From: an uncultured Micrococcales bacterium
Lineage (GTDB): Bacteria; Actinomycetota; Actinomycetes; Actinomycetales; Microbacteriaceae
Reading direction: 5' to 3'
Length of the DNA: 51,804 bases
NCBI GenBank assembly: GCA_903887175.1
Contig: CAISOV010000066.1
Coordinates: forward strand, 1 to 51,804
Part shown: positions 28,294 to 40,431 of the stretch, piece after piece
How positions within the stretch are numbered: position 1 is the stretch's first letter
Layout of the letters: every line of letters begins with the position of its first letter
Notes under the pieces: model-generated
Told to the model about the DNA's origin: nothing
The model's database searches: none
Seen by the model: only the letters and a program-made list of their open reading frames with translations
Translations under genes and position numbers: made by a program

Positions 28294-31161
28294 ATGACTA
28301 TCACCAACATTCACCACGAGAACAAGCTCATTATCAAGGGTGCGCGAGTTCACAACCTCAAGAACATCAACCTTGAAGTTCCGCGTGATTCGATGGTAGT
28401 TTTCACTGGCTTGAGCGGTTCAGGAAAATCATCGCTAGCTTTTGACACCATTTTTGCTGAAGGGCAGCGTCGCTATGTCGAAAGCTTGTCTGCCTATGCC
28501 CGCCAATTTTTGGGGCAAGTCGACCGCCCTGATGTTGACTTTATTGAAGGGCTAAGCCCCGCTGTTTCGATTGACCAAAAGTCAACCAACCGCAACCCCC
28601 GCTCCACAGTTGGCACAATCACCGAAATTCACGATTATTTGAGATTGCTTTGGGCTCGAATCGGCGTGCCATATTGCGCTGAGTGTGGCGAGAAAATCAT
28701 AAAGCAGTCACCTCAACAAATCGTTGACCAAATTCTCGAGCTGCCAGAAGGCACTCGGTTTCAGGTACTTGCTCAGTTGGTTGATCAAAAAAAGGGCGAG
28801 TTTGTCGACCTTTTTAAAGATCTCGTTTCGCAAGGCTATGCACGCGCCGTGGTTGACGGCGAAATTGTGACGCTAGCCGATGCCAAGCCTCTCAAGAAGA
28901 CTTTCAAACATGACATTTCAGTGGTTGTTGACCGTTTGGTGGCAAAAGCTGACATGGTTGGGCGACTAACAGACTCTGTCGAAACAGCTCTCAAGCTGGC
29001 AGGTGGCCGCATTGTCGTCGACTTTGTCGACCTTGAAGTTGGCGCGGCAGGCAAAACTCGTGTTTTTAGTGAGAAACTGTCTTGCCCAAATGAGCATGCG
29101 CTTTCGTTAACCGAGATTGAACCTCGCACTTTCTCTTTCAACGCTCCTTTCGGTGCCTGCCAAGCCTGTAGCGGTTTAGGCACCAAGATGTCGGTCGATG
29201 GCGAGCTTGTGATTGGCGACCCTGATGCCAGCATCAACCAGGGAGTTATTTTGCCTTGGTCAACTCAGGGCAAGGGTTTATTTCACTATTTTTCAAGAAT
29301 GCTCGAAGGTTTGGCCAGCGATCTCGAGTTTTCGCTCGACACTCCTTGGAACCAACTGCCCGAAGAGGTGCAGCAGGCTGTTTTGCTTGGAAACAACTTT
29401 GACGTTCAGGTTAAGTGGAAGAACAAATACGGTCGCGAGTTGCGCTACACCACCGGCTTCGAGGGCGTTCTAAGTTACATCGAACGCAAATACCTCGAAT
29501 CAGAGCTGGGCTATGCACGTGAGCGCTGGTCAGGCTTCTTGCGTGAGGTTGCTTGCCCAGACTGTGAAGGCGCTCGACTTCGCCCTGAAGTTCTTGCTGT
29601 CAAAGTTGCCGAAACGTCGATAGCCGATGTTGCTCGCATGAGCCTCGGCAAGGCTGTGGAGTTTTTCGAAGGTCTGACTCTCGATGAGCGCGACGTGAAA
29701 ATCGGCGCTCAGGTGCTGCGCGAGATTCGCGCAAGACTCGACTTTTTGATGGCAGTTGGGCTCGATTATTTGAGTCTTGAGCGCGCTGCCGGCACGCTTT
29801 CTGGCGGCGAAGCACAGCGCATTCGCCTTGCCACCCAAATCGGCTCAGGTCTAACCGGCGTGCTATATGTGCTTGATGAGCCGAGCATTGGCTTGCACCA
29901 GCGTGACAACCGTCGCCTCATCGACACGTTGATCAAGCTGCGAGACCTTGGCAACACACTGCTGGTTGTTGAGCACGACGAAGACACCATCAAGGCAAGT
30001 GATTGGGTCGTCGACATTGGTCCGGGTGCTGGTGTGAACGGCGGCGAAGTTGTGCACAGCGGCCCTTATGAGGCTTTGCTCACCAATCAACAATCAATCA
30101 CGGGTGCTTTCCTTTCGGGGCGTGAGTCGATTGCCACACCAGCTAAGCGTCGCCCGATTGATCGCAATCGCATCATCAAGGTTGTCGGTGCGCGCGAAAA
30201 TAACTTGAAAAATGTCGACGTTGAGTTTCCGCTGGGCACTTTCACGGCGGTGACAGGAGTCAGCGGTTCAGGCAAGTCTTCACTGGTTAATGACGTGCTG
30301 TACGAGGTGCTCGCCAACGCGCTAAACGGAGCCAAGGGTGTCGCCGGTCGCCATACGCGAATTGAAGGTCTTGAGCAGCTCGATAAGGTTGTTCACGTTG
30401 ACCAAAACCCAATTGGCCGAACACCAAGATCAAACCCGGCAACCTATACGGGCGTTTTTGATAACATTCGCAAGTTATTTGCCGACACTCAAGAATCAAA
30501 AGCGCGCGGATACCAGCAGGGTCGTTTCAGCTTCAATGTGAAGGGTGGTCGCTGTGAGAGTTGCAGTGGCGATGGCACGTTAAAGATTGAAATGAACTTT
30601 TTGCCCGACGTTTATGTGGCTTGCGAAGTTTGCCACGGAGCCCGCTATAACCGTGAGACTTTGCAAGTTCTTTATAAGGGAAAAAGCATTGCCGAAGTGC
30701 TTGAAATGCCAATCGCTGAAGCGGCCGAATTCTTCGCACCGATTTCTTCGATTGCACGCTTTTTGGTTACTTTGGTTGACGTTGGGCTTGGTTATGTTCG
30801 ACTCGGGCAAAGCGCAACCACGCTTTCGGGTGGCGAAGCCCAACGAGTCAAGTTGGCTACCGAGTTGCAGCGTCGCTCTTATGGGCGCACAATCTATGTC
30901 TTAGACGAGCCGACCACCGGCTTGCACTTCGAAGACGTGCGCAAGCTGCTTTTGGTTTTGAACGGACTAGTTGAAAAGGGCAACACGGTAATCGTGATTG
31001 AACACAACTTAGATGTAATCAAGAGCGCTGACTGGGTGATTGACCTTGGCCCAGAAGGCGGTTCAGGCGGTGGCGAAATCATCGCGATTGGAACGCCTGA
31101 GCAAGTGGCAAAGAACTCAAAGAGCTTCACTGGCAAATTTTTATCTGAGGTCTTGGCTTAA
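28294..31161 (+). CDS. uvrA: Excinuclease ABC subunit A
   Basis: Damage-sensing ABC ATPase of nucleotide excision repair. It has 955 residues. Two ABC modules are seen, with Walker [14 protein letters not shown] and [13 protein letters not shown] and two LSGGEAQR signatures. Zinc modules [15 protein letters not shown] and CESCSGDG with CEVCHGARY lie at the expected places. No truncation is visible. It sits between uvrB and uvrC, so all three excision subunits are contiguous. Confidence 0.98.
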   Translation: MTITNIHHENKLIIKGARVHNLKNINLEVPRDSMVVFTGLSGSGKSSLAFDTIFAEGQRRYVESLSAYARQFLGQVDRPDVDFIEGLSPAVSIDQKSTNRNPRSTVGTITEIHDYLRLLWARIGVPYCAECGEKIIKQSPQQIVDQILELPEGTRFQVLAQLVDQKKGEFVDLFKDLVSQGYARAVVDGEIVTLADAKPLKKTFKHDISVVVDRLVAKADMVGRLTDSVETALKLAGGRIVVDFVDLEVGAAGKTRVFSEKLSCPNEHALSLTEIEPRTFSFNAPFGACQACSGLGTKMSVDGELVIGDPDASINQGVILPWSTQGKGLFHYFSRMLEGLASDLEFSLDTPWNQLPEEVQQAVLLGNNFDVQVKWKNKYGRELRYTTGFEGVLSYIERKYLESELGYARERWSGFLREVACPDCEGARLRPEVLAVKVAETSIADVARMSLGKAVEFFEGLTLDERDVKIGAQVLREIRARLDFLMAVGLDYLSLERAAGTLSGGEAQRIRLATQIGSGLTGVLYVLDEPSIGLHQRDNRRLIDTLIKLRDLGNTLLVVEHDEDTIKASDWVVDIGPGAGVNGGEVVHSGPYEALLTNQQSITGAFLSGRESIATPAKRRPIDRNRIIKVVGARENNLKNVDVEFPLGTFTAVTGVSGSGKSSLVNDVLYEVLANALNGAKGVAGRHTRIEGLEQLDKVVHVDQNPIGRTPRSNPATYTGVFDNIRKLFADTQESKARGYQQGRFSFNVKGGRCESCSGDGTLKIEMNFLPDVYVACEVCHGARYNRETLQVLYKGKSIAEVLEMPIAEAAEFFAPISSIARFLVTLVDVGLGYVRLGQSATTLSGGEAQRVKLATELQRRSYGRTIYVLDEPTTGLHFEDVRKLLLVLNGLVEKGNTVIVIEHNLDVIKSADWVIDLGPEGGSGGGEIIAIGTPEQVAKNSKSFTGKFLSEVLA

Positions 31162-31183
31162 CTAGCCAAAAAGAGAAACTTCG

Positions 31184-33103
31184 ATGGCCGACGAGCTTTG
31201 GTTTAGACCTAAAACCAGCGATATTCCCACTGAACCCGGGGTTTATCGATGGTTCGATGCCGATGGGCGAGTGCTCTATGTTGGCAAGGCTAAAAACCTG
31301 CGGGCCCGACTGAGCAACTACTTCGGCCCGCTCGAGAGCCTGCACGAACGAACGCGACGCATGGTCACATCTGCCGCCGACGTCAAATGGGTGATTGTTA
31401 ACAGCGAGTTTGAAGCGTTGCAACTTGAATTCACCTGGATCAAAGAATTCAACCCGCCGTTCAACGTGCAATTTAGAGATGACAAAAGTTATCCGTACCT
31501 TGCCGTGACACTGGGCGATGAAGTGCCTAGGGCGCTGATTACACGCAATCGCGACATAAAGGGTGCAAAATACTTCGGGCCCTACACTCAGGCCTGGGCG
31601 GTGCGTGAGACCCTTGACGTCTTGTTGAAGGTTTACCCGGTTCGCACCTGCTCAACCGGAATCTATCAGCGAGCCAAGCGTGAAAAGCGCGCCTGCCTGC
31701 TTGGTGACATCGGCAAATGTGCGGCTCCGTGCATCGAACGTGTTACACCGCCGGAACACAAGGCCATCGCAAGACAGTTCGTTGATTTCATGGGCGGCGC
31801 CGACACCGAACACGTGGCAACGCTGAGAACCAAAATGGCAGAAGCCTCTGAAGCCCAAAATTATGAACTTGCAGCCAGGCTGCGTGACAACATAATCGCG
31901 CTTGAAACTGTGCTCGAGAAAAGTGTGGTGGTTTTCAACGACCAAACCGATGCTGACCTATTTGGCGTAGCCGACGACGAGCTCGCCGCGGCCGTGAGCC
32001 AATTCATCGTTCGCGGCGGCCGAATTCGTGGTGTGCGAGGTTGGGTTGTCGACAAAGAACTAGAGCGAGACCTGCCCGAACTTGTTGAATATGTTTTGCA
32101 AAATAGTTACGGCGACACGGCCCGCGCCGACGAGAACCGCGAAGATGCCAGTCGCGCACCAGGTCAAGTCGGTAACGATTCGATTCCCAAAGAGATTCTC
32201 GTGCCCATTTTGCCGAGCGACAACGAGGCACTCACGCAGTGGCTCAGCAATCTAAGAGGGACCAAAGTCGAGATTCGTGTTGCACAGCGAGGCGACAAAG
32301 CCGCCTTGGCTAAAACTGCTGAGGCCAATGCCAAGCATGCGCTAATGCTCTACAAAACCAAACGCAGCACAGATTTTGTAGCACGCGCCGATGCGCTTAG
32401 CGGCATTCAATCAGCCCTGAACTTACCCACTGCTCCACTTAGAATCGAGTGCTTTGACGTTTCGCACCTTGGCGGCACCGGGGTAGTGGCATCGATGGTG
32501 GTATTCGAAGACGGGTTGCCTAAAAAGGACCACTATCGACGTTTCAGCATTGAGAACACAACTGATGACACCGAATCGATCTATCAAGTTGTGAGTCGCA
32601 GATTGAAATACCTTGCCACCGATGACGAAACCAAAACCGCTGACGGAACCGTTAGCAAGTTTGCTTATCGACCTGGACTGCTTTTAGTTGACGGCGGCGA
32701 ACCACAGGTGAATGCTGCAGCGCGTGCGTTGCGCGACTCGGGAGTCAAAGACATCGCGATTGCCGGAATCGCTAAACGCCTCGAAGAGATTTGGTTGCCG
32801 GGCGAGGCGTATCCGGTGATTTTGCCTAGAAATGCCAACGAACTTTTTTTGATTCAGCGCATTCGAGACGAAGCTCACCGTTTTGCAATCACCTATCAAA
32901 GAGAAAAACGCTCGAGCGCGATCGCATCAACCCTGCAAGATATTTCAGGTCTTGGCGAAAAACGGGTGCGCGCACTTTTGAAGCACTTTGGTTCAGCTAA
33001 ACGTTTGCGACTAGCCACCCAGGGTGAGATTGCCCAAGTTGCAGGAATCGGTGACGTGCTAGCGGCAGTAATAGTTGAAAGCCTTCAGGCCGAACAACCC
33101 TAA
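31184..33103 (+). CDS. uvrC: Excinuclease ABC subunit C
   Basis: Dual-incision nuclease of excision repair, 639 residues. An N-terminal GIY-YIG domain ([30 protein letters not shown] region) makes the 3' cut. Four cysteines around [19 protein letters not shown] and KCAAPC fit the cluster-binding region reported for UvrC. A UVR motif ([11 protein letters not shown]), the RNase H-like endonuclease with [10 protein letters not shown] and VDGG, and a C-terminal helix-hairpin-helix follow. Only a weak AGAGAAA lies before the ATG; linkage to uvrA (22-base gap) suggests co-transcription. Confidence 0.97.
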   Translation: MADELWFRPKTSDIPTEPGVYRWFDADGRVLYVGKAKNLRARLSNYFGPLESLHERTRRMVTSAADVKWVIVNSEFEALQLEFTWIKEFNPPFNVQFRDDKSYPYLAVTLGDEVPRALITRNRDIKGAKYFGPYTQAWAVRETLDVLLKVYPVRTCSTGIYQRAKREKRACLLGDIGKCAAPCIERVTPPEHKAIARQFVDFMGGADTEHVATLRTKMAEASEAQNYELAARLRDNIIALETVLEKSVVVFNDQTDADLFGVADDELAAAVSQFIVRGGRIRGVRGWVVDKELERDLPELVEYVLQNSYGDTARADENREDASRAPGQVGNDSIPKEILVPILPSDNEALTQWLSNLRGTKVEIRVAQRGDKAALAKTAEANAKHALMLYKTKRSTDFVARADALSGIQSALNLPTAPLRIECFDVSHLGGTGVVASMVVFEDGLPKKDHYRRFSIENTTDDTESIYQVVSRRLKYLATDDETKTADGTVSKFAYRPGLLLVDGGEPQVNAAARALRDSGVKDIAIAGIAKRLEEIWLPGEAYPVILPRNANELFLIQRIRDEAHRFAITYQREKRSSAIASTLQDISGLGEKRVRALLKHFGSAKRLRLATQGEIAQVAGIGDVLAAVIVESLQAEQP

Positions 33104-33252
33104 ACAGCAGTTCACGGCCAGTCTCATAAAGGCAAAAAGCTCAGGCTTTCAAAGCAGTCGATACTTCGCCGAGTCGGGCAACCAAGAGATAAACACTTTG
33201 TTACAAAATCACGATTCTGCAAAAACCGCTCTTCGGCGTGTCGCGCGGTAGC

Positions 33253-33258
33253 TAGACT
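33253..33258 (+). promoter_or_regulatory. Possible -10 element of rapZ-whiA
   Basis: TAGACT lies 26 bases before the rapZ ATG, in the 181-base gap after uvrC. A Shine-Dalgarno (AAAGGG) is present between them, so this would give a leadered mRNA. No strong -35 is seen. The remainder of the gap has no ORF or clear terminator. Confidence 0.3.
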
Positions 33259-33284
33259 CTTCTAAAAGGGCAGAAAGGGTTGAG

Positions 33285-34160
33285 ATGAACAATAAAAAGC
33301 AACATGAATTGCTTATTGTTACTGGCATGTCTGGTGCTGGTCGCTCAACCGTTGGCAAAGCTCTAGAAGACCTCGGCTGGTATGTCGTCGATAACTTGCC
33401 ACCGCAGATGCTGTTGCCGATTGCTGAGCTGTTTAGCTTGGCAGAAACCCCGCTGCCAAGACTGGCGGTAGTCATTGATGTGCGCGGCGGCGAATTCTTT
33501 AGCGAACTGAACACAAACCTTGCTTTGGTGCGAGCACGAAGCGTCGACATCAAAGTGCTGTTTCTTGAAGCTAACGATTCAGCATTAGTGAAGCGATTCG
33601 AGAATGTTCGGCGACCACACCCTCTGCAGGCTGACGGAACCATTCTCGACGGCATCGCCGAAGAGCGTCGACGACTGTTGAGCCTTAGAGAAGCAGCCGA
33701 CGTAATTCTTGACACCAGCGAACTTAATATTCACCAACTTTCAAACCGCATCGCCGAAAGTTTTTCGCTGATCGAGACTCACAAGTTGCAGGTCACAGTT
33801 ATGAGCTTCGGTTTCAAATATGGTGTTCCAAGTGACGCAGACATGGTTGCCGATGCCAGATTCTTGCCGAACCCTTTTTGGAACGAAGAACTTCGCCCCT
33901 ACACTGGCGAATACCCTCAAGTTGCCGAGTTTGTGTTGGGCCAAGAAGGCGCTGAAGAATTTGTAACCAACTACGTAGCTGCTCTAAAGCCCGTGCTTCG
34001 CGGCTATCTGAAAGAAAACAAGCGATACGCAACAATTGCAATCGGATGCACCGGTGGCAAGCACCGATCGGTGGCTATATCGAAGCGCATCGCTACCGAA
34101 CTAGCAAAAATTGGTGATGTGGCCCTCAGCCTCAAGCACCGTGACCTAGGCAAGGAATAA
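33285..34160 (+). CDS. rapZ: RNase adapter RapZ/YvcJ family GTPase-like protein
   Basis: P-loop nucleotide-binding protein of 291 residues. Walker A is GMSGAGRST; the C-terminal domain has [15 protein letters not shown] and [12 protein letters not shown], which are the RapZ signatures. In E. coli RapZ guides RNase E to the GlmZ small RNA; in actinobacteria the role is not settled. It lies between uvrC and whiA, the usual place, but the yvcK gene that normally separates it from whiA is absent. AAAGGG precedes the ATG. Confidence 0.95.
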   Translation: MNNKKQHELLIVTGMSGAGRSTVGKALEDLGWYVVDNLPPQMLLPIAELFSLAETPLPRLAVVIDVRGGEFFSELNTNLALVRARSVDIKVLFLEANDSALVKRFENVRRPHPLQADGTILDGIAEERRRLLSLREAADVILDTSELNIHQLSNRIAESFSLIETHKLQVTVMSFGFKYGVPSDADMVADARFLPNPFWNEELRPYTGEYPQVAEFVLGQEGAEEFVTNYVAALKPVLRGYLKENKRYATIAIGCTGGKHRSVAISKRIATELAKIGDVALSLKHRDLGKE

Positions 34161-34162
34161 GC

Positions 34163-35137
34163 ATGGCACTAACTGCCGATGTTAAAGACGAGCTTGCTCG
34201 CATCGAAATCACTAAAAGCGCTGTTCGAGCGGCTGAGTTGGCGACGATTTTGCGTTTCTGCGGCGGCCTGCACTTAATTTCAGGCCGCGTGGTCGTCGAG
34301 GCTGAGCTTGACACTGCGCAACTTGCGCGCCGTGTCACGAAAGATTTGGTTGAGCTTTATGGCATCGAGAGCGAACTCGCGGTTATTTCACCGAGTGGCA
34401 TTCGCCGCGGCAGCCGCTATCAAATCAGAGTTATCAAAGCTGGCGACGTTCTAGCCAGACAAACTGGTTTGCTTGACTCTCGCGGCCGACCGGTGCGCGG
34501 TTTACCGGCGACTTTGGTCTCAGGTTCAGTGGCTGAGGCTCAAGCGGTTTGGCGAGGGGCCTTTTTGTCGCACGGCTCGCTAACCGACCCCGGGCGCTCT
34601 GCCGCACTAGAAATTACTGCTCCTGGCAATGAAGCAGCGATGGCATTAGTTGGTGTGGCCCGTCGACTCGGAGTGATCGCTAAGGCTCGCGAAGTGCGCG
34701 GCGTTTTTCGCGTTGTGGTTCGCGACGGTGAAGCAATTGCGACCATGCTCACTCAGATGGGCGCTCACAGCCAGGTCTTGAAATGGGAAGAAATGCGTTT
34801 GCGTCGCGAAGTGCGCGCCACCGCAAACCGTTTAGCAAACTTTGACGACGCTAACCTGCGCCGTTCAGCACAGGCTGCAGTGGCCTCATGTGCCCGGGTT
34901 GCTAGGGCGCTCGAGATACTTGGCGACGACGCTCCAGACCATTTGAAATATGCGGGCGCATTGCGTTTGCAACACAAGCAGGCCAGCCTCGATGAGCTAG
35001 GGCACCTTTCTGACCCGCCAATGACAAAAGATGCAATTGCTGGGCGCATCCGTCGTCTCTTAGCGATGGCTGATAAAAAAGCTTCAGACTTGGGAATCCC
35101 TGGCACAGACGCCTTTTTGCCCGACGATATCGATTAG
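34163..35137 (+). CDS. whiA: DNA-binding protein WhiA (sporulation/cell division regulator)
   Basis: WhiA is a conserved Gram-positive DNA-binding protein that in Streptomyces acts with WhiB at division and sporulation genes. It has 324 residues, the standard length. An N-terminal LAGLIDADG-like domain ([15 protein letters not shown], then [13 protein letters not shown]) and a C-terminal helix-turn-helix ([21 protein letters not shown]) are seen. In a non-sporulating bacterium its role is probably in growth or division. It starts two bases after the rapZ stop, with AAGGAA inside the end of rapZ. Confidence 0.95.
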   Translation: MALTADVKDELARIEITKSAVRAAELATILRFCGGLHLISGRVVVEAELDTAQLARRVTKDLVELYGIESELAVISPSGIRRGSRYQIRVIKAGDVLARQTGLLDSRGRPVRGLPATLVSGSVAEAQAVWRGAFLSHGSLTDPGRSAALEITAPGNEAAMALVGVARRLGVIAKAREVRGVFRVVVRDGEAIATMLTQMGAHSQVLKWEEMRLRREVRATANRLANFDDANLRRSAQAAVASCARVARALEILGDDAPDHLKYAGALRLQHKQASLDELGHLSDPPMTKDAIAGRIRRLLAMADKKASDLGIPGTDAFLPDDID

Positions 35138-35179
35138 ATTTAACAAGGCAAGTCAAACCGCAATTTAAGGAGCACCCAA

Positions 35180-35803
35180 ATGGGTCTTTACACCCTTCCT
35201 GACCTCAGCTACGACTACGGAGACCTCGCACCTGCAATCTCGGGTCGCATCATGGAGCTTCACCACAGCAAGCACCACCAGGCCTATGTGAACGGTGCTA
35301 ACGCTGCAATCGCAGGGCTTGAAGACGCTCGTGCCAAAGAAGACATGACTTGGGTGAACAAGCTACAAAAAGACTTGGCCTTCAACCTAGCCGGTCACAT
35401 CAACCACGCGATTTTCTGGACCAACCTTGCCCCAACCGGAGGCGACAAGCCAGAAGGTGAACTTGCCCAAGCAATCGAAGAGTTCTTCGGTTCATATGAT
35501 GGTTTTCGCGCCCACTTCAACGCATCTGCGTTAGGAATTCAGGGCAGCGGATGGAACATCTTGGCTTGGGATGTCTTAGGTGAAAAGCTCATCATCGAAC
35601 AGCTTTATGACCACCAAGGAAACTTGGCTCCGGCAAGCGTTCCGCTTTTGATGCTTGACATGTGGGAGCACGCTTTCTATCTTGACTACGTAAACGTAAA
35701 AGTTGACTATGTAAAGGCATTCTGGAGCATCGTTTCTTGGCCTGATGTTCAGGCTCGCTTTGACGCAGCTCGCACTCAAACCAAGGGCTTACTGCTAATC
35801 TGA
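35180..35803 (+). CDS. sodA: Superoxide dismutase, Fe/Mn family
   Basis: Cytosolic superoxide dismutase, 207 residues. Metal ligands are the first His of [11 protein letters not shown] (H28), the His in [11 protein letters not shown] and the Asp and His of [12 protein letters not shown]. Fe versus Mn preference cannot be settled by eye, though the overall motif set is like the Mn type. A strong AAGGAGC Shine-Dalgarno precedes the ATG. It is probably its own transcription unit between whiA and gap. No secretion signal is present. Confidence 0.94.
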   Translation: MGLYTLPDLSYDYGDLAPAISGRIMELHHSKHHQAYVNGANAAIAGLEDARAKEDMTWVNKLQKDLAFNLAGHINHAIFWTNLAPTGGDKPEGELAQAIEEFFGSYDGFRAHFNASALGIQGSGWNILAWDVLGEKLIIEQLYDHQGNLAPASVPLLMLDMWEHAFYLDYVNVKVDYVKAFWSIVSWPDVQARFDAARTQTKGLLLI

Positions 35804-35861
35804 TACTAGATTTTCCACCCGAAGGCGCGTGGCAAACCCAAACAAAAGCTACACACAATAA

Positions 35862-36914
<1,053 letters not shown>

Positions 36915-36938
36915 AGCTCAAGGGTTAATCGGTTTAGC

Positions 36939-38144
36939 ATGCGAAACCTCGCCTCATTGCCGTCGCTTGACGGCAAACGCGTCATTATTCGTTGTGATTT
37001 GAATGTGCCACTCGATGGCGATCGAATCACCGACGATGGGCGCATCGTTGCATCGGTTCCGACCATCAAATATCTAGTCGAGCAGGGCGCCAAGGTTGTT
37101 GTTATTTCACACCTTGGCCGCCCTGACGGCGAGCCTAACCCAAAGTATTCTTTGGCACCGGCTGCCTCTCGTTTGGGTGAACTGCTTGGTCAACCTGTGT
37201 TCTTTGCTACCGACACCATAGGCAGTGATGCCCGCGGAGCGGTTAAGGCTTTGGCTAATGGGGGAGTTGTGGTTCTTGAGAATCTGCGCTTCAACGCTGC
37301 CGAGACCAGCAAAGATGCAACTGAGCGCGAGGCGTTCGCGGCTAAGCTTGCCGAATTTGGTGACTTTTTCGTTAGCGACGGCTTTGGTGTGGTGCACCGC
37401 AAACAGGCCAGCGTTTATGAGCTCGCAAAAGCTTTGCCGAGCGTTGGCGGCTTTTTGATTGAGAAAGAGCTTGATGTTCTAACTCGCCTCACCAAGACCC
37501 CAGAGCGCCCATATGCGGTTGTTTTGGGTGGCTCAAAAGTCTCTGACAAACTTGGAGTCATCGACCACCTGTTGCCCCATGTCAACCAGCTGTTAATTGG
37601 TGGCGGAATGGTTTTCACATTCTTAGCCGCTCAGGGACACAAAGTAGGCAAGAGCCTGCTCGAAGTTGACCAAATCGAAACCTGCCAGAACTATCTAAAA
37701 CGCGCAGCTGAGCTGGGTGTTGAGGTTGTATTACCAACCGACATTGTGGTTGCATCTAAGTTTGGCGCCGACGCCGAGGTTGCGGTTACTGCAGCCGACG
37801 CGATCGAGAGCAGCCCGTTCGGTGACACCGGTTTGGGTCTAGATATTGGCCCTGAAAGTGCAAAGAACTTTGCGACTAAAGTAGCCGCAGCAAAGACTGT
37901 GTTCTGGAACGGCCCAATGGGTGTTTTTGAGATCGCAGCCTTTGCAAACGGCACCAAGGCCGTTGCTCAGGCGCTCACTGAGGTCAACGGTTTGAGCGTA
38001 GTCGGCGGTGGCGATTCTGCCGCAGCTGTTCGCATTCTCGGTTTTGCTGACGAACAGTTCGGTCACATTTCGACCGGCGGTGGCGCCAGCCTGGAATTTC
38101 TAGAAGGAAAAGCCTTGCCTGGCTTGGAGGTTTTAAATGACTAA
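36939..38144 (+). CDS. pgk: Phosphoglycerate kinase
   Basis: Substrate-level ATP formation from 1,3-bisphosphoglycerate. It has 401 residues. The N-domain substrate motifs RCDLNVPLD and SHLGRPDG, the hinge and [11 protein letters not shown], and the nucleotide-binding [11 protein letters not shown] and STGGGASLE are clear. The usual NDAFG-like segment reads SDGFGVVHR, a mild variant seen in actinobacteria. It overlaps tpiA by 8 bases. Confidence 0.97.
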   Translation: MRNLASLPSLDGKRVIIRCDLNVPLDGDRITDDGRIVASVPTIKYLVEQGAKVVVISHLGRPDGEPNPKYSLAPAASRLGELLGQPVFFATDTIGSDARGAVKALANGGVVVLENLRFNAAETSKDATEREAFAAKLAEFGDFFVSDGFGVVHRKQASVYELAKALPSVGGFLIEKELDVLTRLTKTPERPYAVVLGGSKVSDKLGVIDHLLPHVNQLLIGGGMVFTFLAAQGHKVGKSLLEVDQIETCQNYLKRAAELGVEVVLPTDIVVASKFGADAEVAVTAADAIESSPFGDTGLGLDIGPESAKNFATKVAAAKTVFWNGPMGVFEIAAFANGTKAVAQALTEVNGLSVVGGGDSAAAVRILGFADEQFGHISTGGGASLEFLEGKALPGLEVLND

Positions 38145-38922
38145 TCGTGTGCCACTGATCACCGGCAACTGGAAGATGAACCTTGACCACCAGCAGGCTC
38201 TTGCCCTGGTGCAAAAACTAGCCTGGGCTCTTAAAGATGCCGGTCACAACTATGCCGAAGCTGAGGTTGCGGTGTTCCCACCTTTCACCGATCTTCGCAG
38301 CGTTCAGACCCTAATCGATGCTGACAAGTTCGAAATCGGCCTTGGCGCCCAAGACCTGTCTAAGTTCGACAGCGGTGCTTACACCGGCGAAATCTCTGGC
38401 GCATTCTTGAAAAAGCTCGATGTCAAATATGTTTTGATTGGCCACAGCGAACGCCGTCAGTATCACAAGGAAACTGACGCAGATATTCAAGCTAAAACAG
38501 CGGCTGCTTTTCGCCACGGTATCGTTCCAGTAATTTGCGTGGGCGAGACGCTTGAAGAGCTTGAAACCGAGGGTCAAAGCGCAGTGCCGATTCGTCAGAC
38601 TTTGGCGGCACTTGCTGGCCACGACAAGCTTGGCGATTTTGTAATTGCCTACGAGCCGGTCTGGGCAATCGGCACCGGCAAAGTTGCAACGGCCGAAGAG
38701 GCAGCTTCAGTTGCCGGCAAGATTCGCGAGGCGATTGCAAGTGCACACGGCGCCGAAGTTGCATCAGCAACCCGAATTCTTTATGGCGGTTCAGTCAAGG
38801 CGGCTAACGTTGCCGGCTTCTTGCGCAGCCCTGAAGTAGACGGTGTTTTGGTCGGCGGGGCCAGCCTAGACGCCGATGAGTTCAGCGGCATTGCGCGCTT
38901 TCAGAAGCACATAGCTCTATAA
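38137..38922 (+). CDS. tpiA: Triose-phosphate isomerase
   Basis: Interconverts dihydroxyacetone phosphate and glyceraldehyde-3-phosphate. It has 261 residues. The catalytic Lys in TGNWKMN, His in IGHSERR and Glu in [12 protein letters not shown] are intact, as is the phosphate-binding [15 protein letters not shown] lies within the end of pgk ahead of the overlapping ATG, so translation is coupled. Confidence 0.98.
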   Translation: MTNRVPLITGNWKMNLDHQQALALVQKLAWALKDAGHNYAEAEVAVFPPFTDLRSVQTLIDADKFEIGLGAQDLSKFDSGAYTGEISGAFLKKLDVKYVLIGHSERRQYHKETDADIQAKTAAAFRHGIVPVICVGETLEELETEGQSAVPIRQTLAALAGHDKLGDFVIAYEPVWAIGTGKVATAEEAASVAGKIREAIASAHGAEVASATRILYGGSVKAANVAGFLRSPEVDGVLVGGASLDADEFSGIARFQKHIAL

Positions 38923-38923
38923 T
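38918..38923 (+). promoter_or_regulatory. Consensus TATAAT -10 overlapping the tpiA stop
   Basis: A perfect TATAAT spans the tpiA stop codon, 41 bases before the secG ATG. The best -35 match, TTGCGC, is about 21 bases upstream, which is too far for a good promoter. It may give secG-rbpA its own start in addition to readthrough from gap. Confidence 0.35.
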
Positions 38924-38964
38924 TTTCTTTAGCTCGTTTTTCGGGCGCAAATTTAAGGATTCTC

Positions 38965-39225
38965 ATGTTTAACGATCTATTGCCAGCTGTTCAGGTTGCT
39001 CTTTTGGTCTTGCTCGGCATCACCAGCTTGCTGCTAACTTTGCTTATTTTGCTGCACAAGGGCCGTGGTGGCGGTTTGTCAGACATGTTTGGCGGTGGCA
39101 TGACCTCGAACCTGAACTCATCAGGTGTGGCTGAGCGCAACCTTAACCGCATCACAGTTATCATCGGTGTGGTTTGGATCGTCGTAATCATTGTTTTGGG
39201 TCTAATCACCCGCTTCACCAACTAA
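38965..39225 (+). CDS. secG: Preprotein translocase subunit SecG
   Basis: Small auxiliary subunit of the SecYEG channel, 86 residues. Two membrane helices (about residues 7-28 and 61-82) flank a glycine-rich loop HKGRGGGLSDMFGGG, which is the family signature. AAGGAT lies before the ATG. Location after tpiA is the conserved actinobacterial arrangement. Confidence 0.95.
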   Translation: MFNDLLPAVQVALLVLLGITSLLLTLLILLHKGRGGGLSDMFGGGMTSNLNSSGVAERNLNRITVIIGVVWIVVIIVLGLITRFTN

Positions 39226-39283
39226 GCACGCCAATAGGTCAACTGCAACAAGATTTCAAACACAGGTTTAAAGGGGATTTCAC

Positions 39284-39673
39284 ATGAGCACTGGTGGATC
39301 AGCAATTCGGGGGTCGCGAATCGGCGCCGGGCCTATGGGCGAACAAGATCGCGGTTATCGTGCTGAACGAGTTACCAGAAGCTACTACTGCTCAAACGGC
39401 CATGTTCAGAGTCCGCAATTTGCCTCTCACGTTGAACTAGCAGATATTCCAGAATTTCTAGACTGCCCTAACTGCGGCATGCCTGCGGGTCAAGACAAAG
39501 ACAACCCGCCAGTCGTGGCCAAACACGAGCCATATAAAACGCACTTGGCTTATGTCAAAGAGCGTCGCACCGAAGAAGAGGCTAATGATCTCCTTGAAGA
39601 AGCAGTGGCTGCAGTTCGCGAACGTCGCTTGCGTCTAGCCGAAGCTGCCGCTGCGGCAGCTGCCACCAACTGA
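39284..39673 (+). CDS. rbpA: RNA polymerase-binding protein RbpA
   Basis: Actinobacteria-specific transcription activator that binds the principal sigma factor and RNA polymerase and stabilises the open complex. The N-terminal tail AIRGSRIGA, the core with a likely zinc site C36, H40, C61, C64 (YYCSNGH, CPNCG) and the C-terminal sigma-interaction helix HLAYVKERRTEEEANDLLEE are visible. The zinc residues resemble the Streptomyces rather than the mycobacterial protein. It ends in a poly-Ala tail. At 129 residues it is normal length. AAGGGG precedes the ATG. Confidence 0.94.
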   Translation: MSTGGSAIRGSRIGAGPMGEQDRGYRAERVTRSYYCSNGHVQSPQFASHVELADIPEFLDCPNCGMPAGQDKDNPPVVAKHEPYKTHLAYVKERRTEEEANDLLEEAVAAVRERRLRLAEAAAAAAATN

Positions 39674-39685
39674 TCCTGAATTTAG

Positions 39686-40429
39686 TTAGTCTTCAACCAA
39701 AACCGCGCCGGCGGCCTCGTCAATAAACCAAAGAGTTGCATCGCGCCCTTCGACGCGGCCAACTGGCAAAGATCGGGAATCTTCGCCGAATGCCACAGAA
39801 ACAGCGTCGGCCTTATCGGCACCAGCAACTACAAACCAAACTTGGTGTGCGCTGCTCAGTGCTTCATAGGTGAAAGATAGGCGTGCTGGTGGCGGTTTAG
39901 GTGAATCAGGCTCAGCAATAACCGCAACGCCCGAAACGGGTTCAGCCTTGCCAGGGAACAAACTTGCTATGTGACCGTCAGGGCCGATTCCTAAGAACAC
40001 AACATCGAACTCAGGCACAATTTCTTCTATTGCCGCGAGCCCCGCAACGTGTTCGGCAAAACTGGTGGCCGCGGCATCAAGAGTCAAACCTGAATCGCTT
40101 GCGCCAAAAGCGTGCACTTTTGTTTCGTCGATCTTGATTTTGCTGAGCAATGCGTCGCGAGCCTGCAGTTCGTTTCGATCTGCGCTGTCTGCCGCCACAA
40201 AGCGCTCATCGCCCCACCAAAAGTGAATGCGAGTGAAATCGACTTCATTCACGTTTGCCGAAGCTGCAATGGCTGCCAAAGTTTTAATGCCTACGGTGCC
40301 GCCGGTGAGCACAACGTGAGCTTCAGATTTTTGCTCAAGAACTTCGACAATGTGTTCAATGAACGCTTCGGCCGCAGTTTCAGCAACAGCTGCCGCGTCG
40401 TCGCAAAGCAAAACCTGAATTTCAGACAT
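39686..40429 (-). CDS. pgl: 6-phosphogluconolactonase
   Basis: Hydrolyses 6-phosphogluconolactone in the oxidative pentose phosphate pathway. It has 247 residues of the DevB/SOL type: VVLTGGTVGIKTL, HFWWGDERFV and GIGPDGHIASLFPG are the active-site segments. It is the last gene of the tkt operon, two bases after opcA, and converges with rbpA with only 12 bases between stops and no visible terminator. Confidence 0.95.
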   Translation of the reverse strand: MSEIQVLLCDDAAAVAETAAEAFIEHIVEVLEQKSEAHVVLTGGTVGIKTLAAIAASANVNEVDFTRIHFWWGDERFVAADSADRNELQARDALLSKIKIDETKVHAFGASDSGLTLDAAATSFAEHVAGLAAIEEIVPEFDVVFLGIGPDGHIASLFPGKAEPVSGVAVIAEPDSPKPPPARLSFTYEALSSAHQVWFVVAGADKADAVSVAFGEDSRSLPVGRVEGRDATLWFIDEAAGAVLVED

Positions 40430-40431
40430 GG

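Noticed and set aside
33209-33715. 168-aa minus-strand ORF across the rapZ start
   Set aside because: It overlaps the conserved rapZ P-loop region on the opposite strand; its Ser/Arg-rich composition is typical of an antisense shadow.
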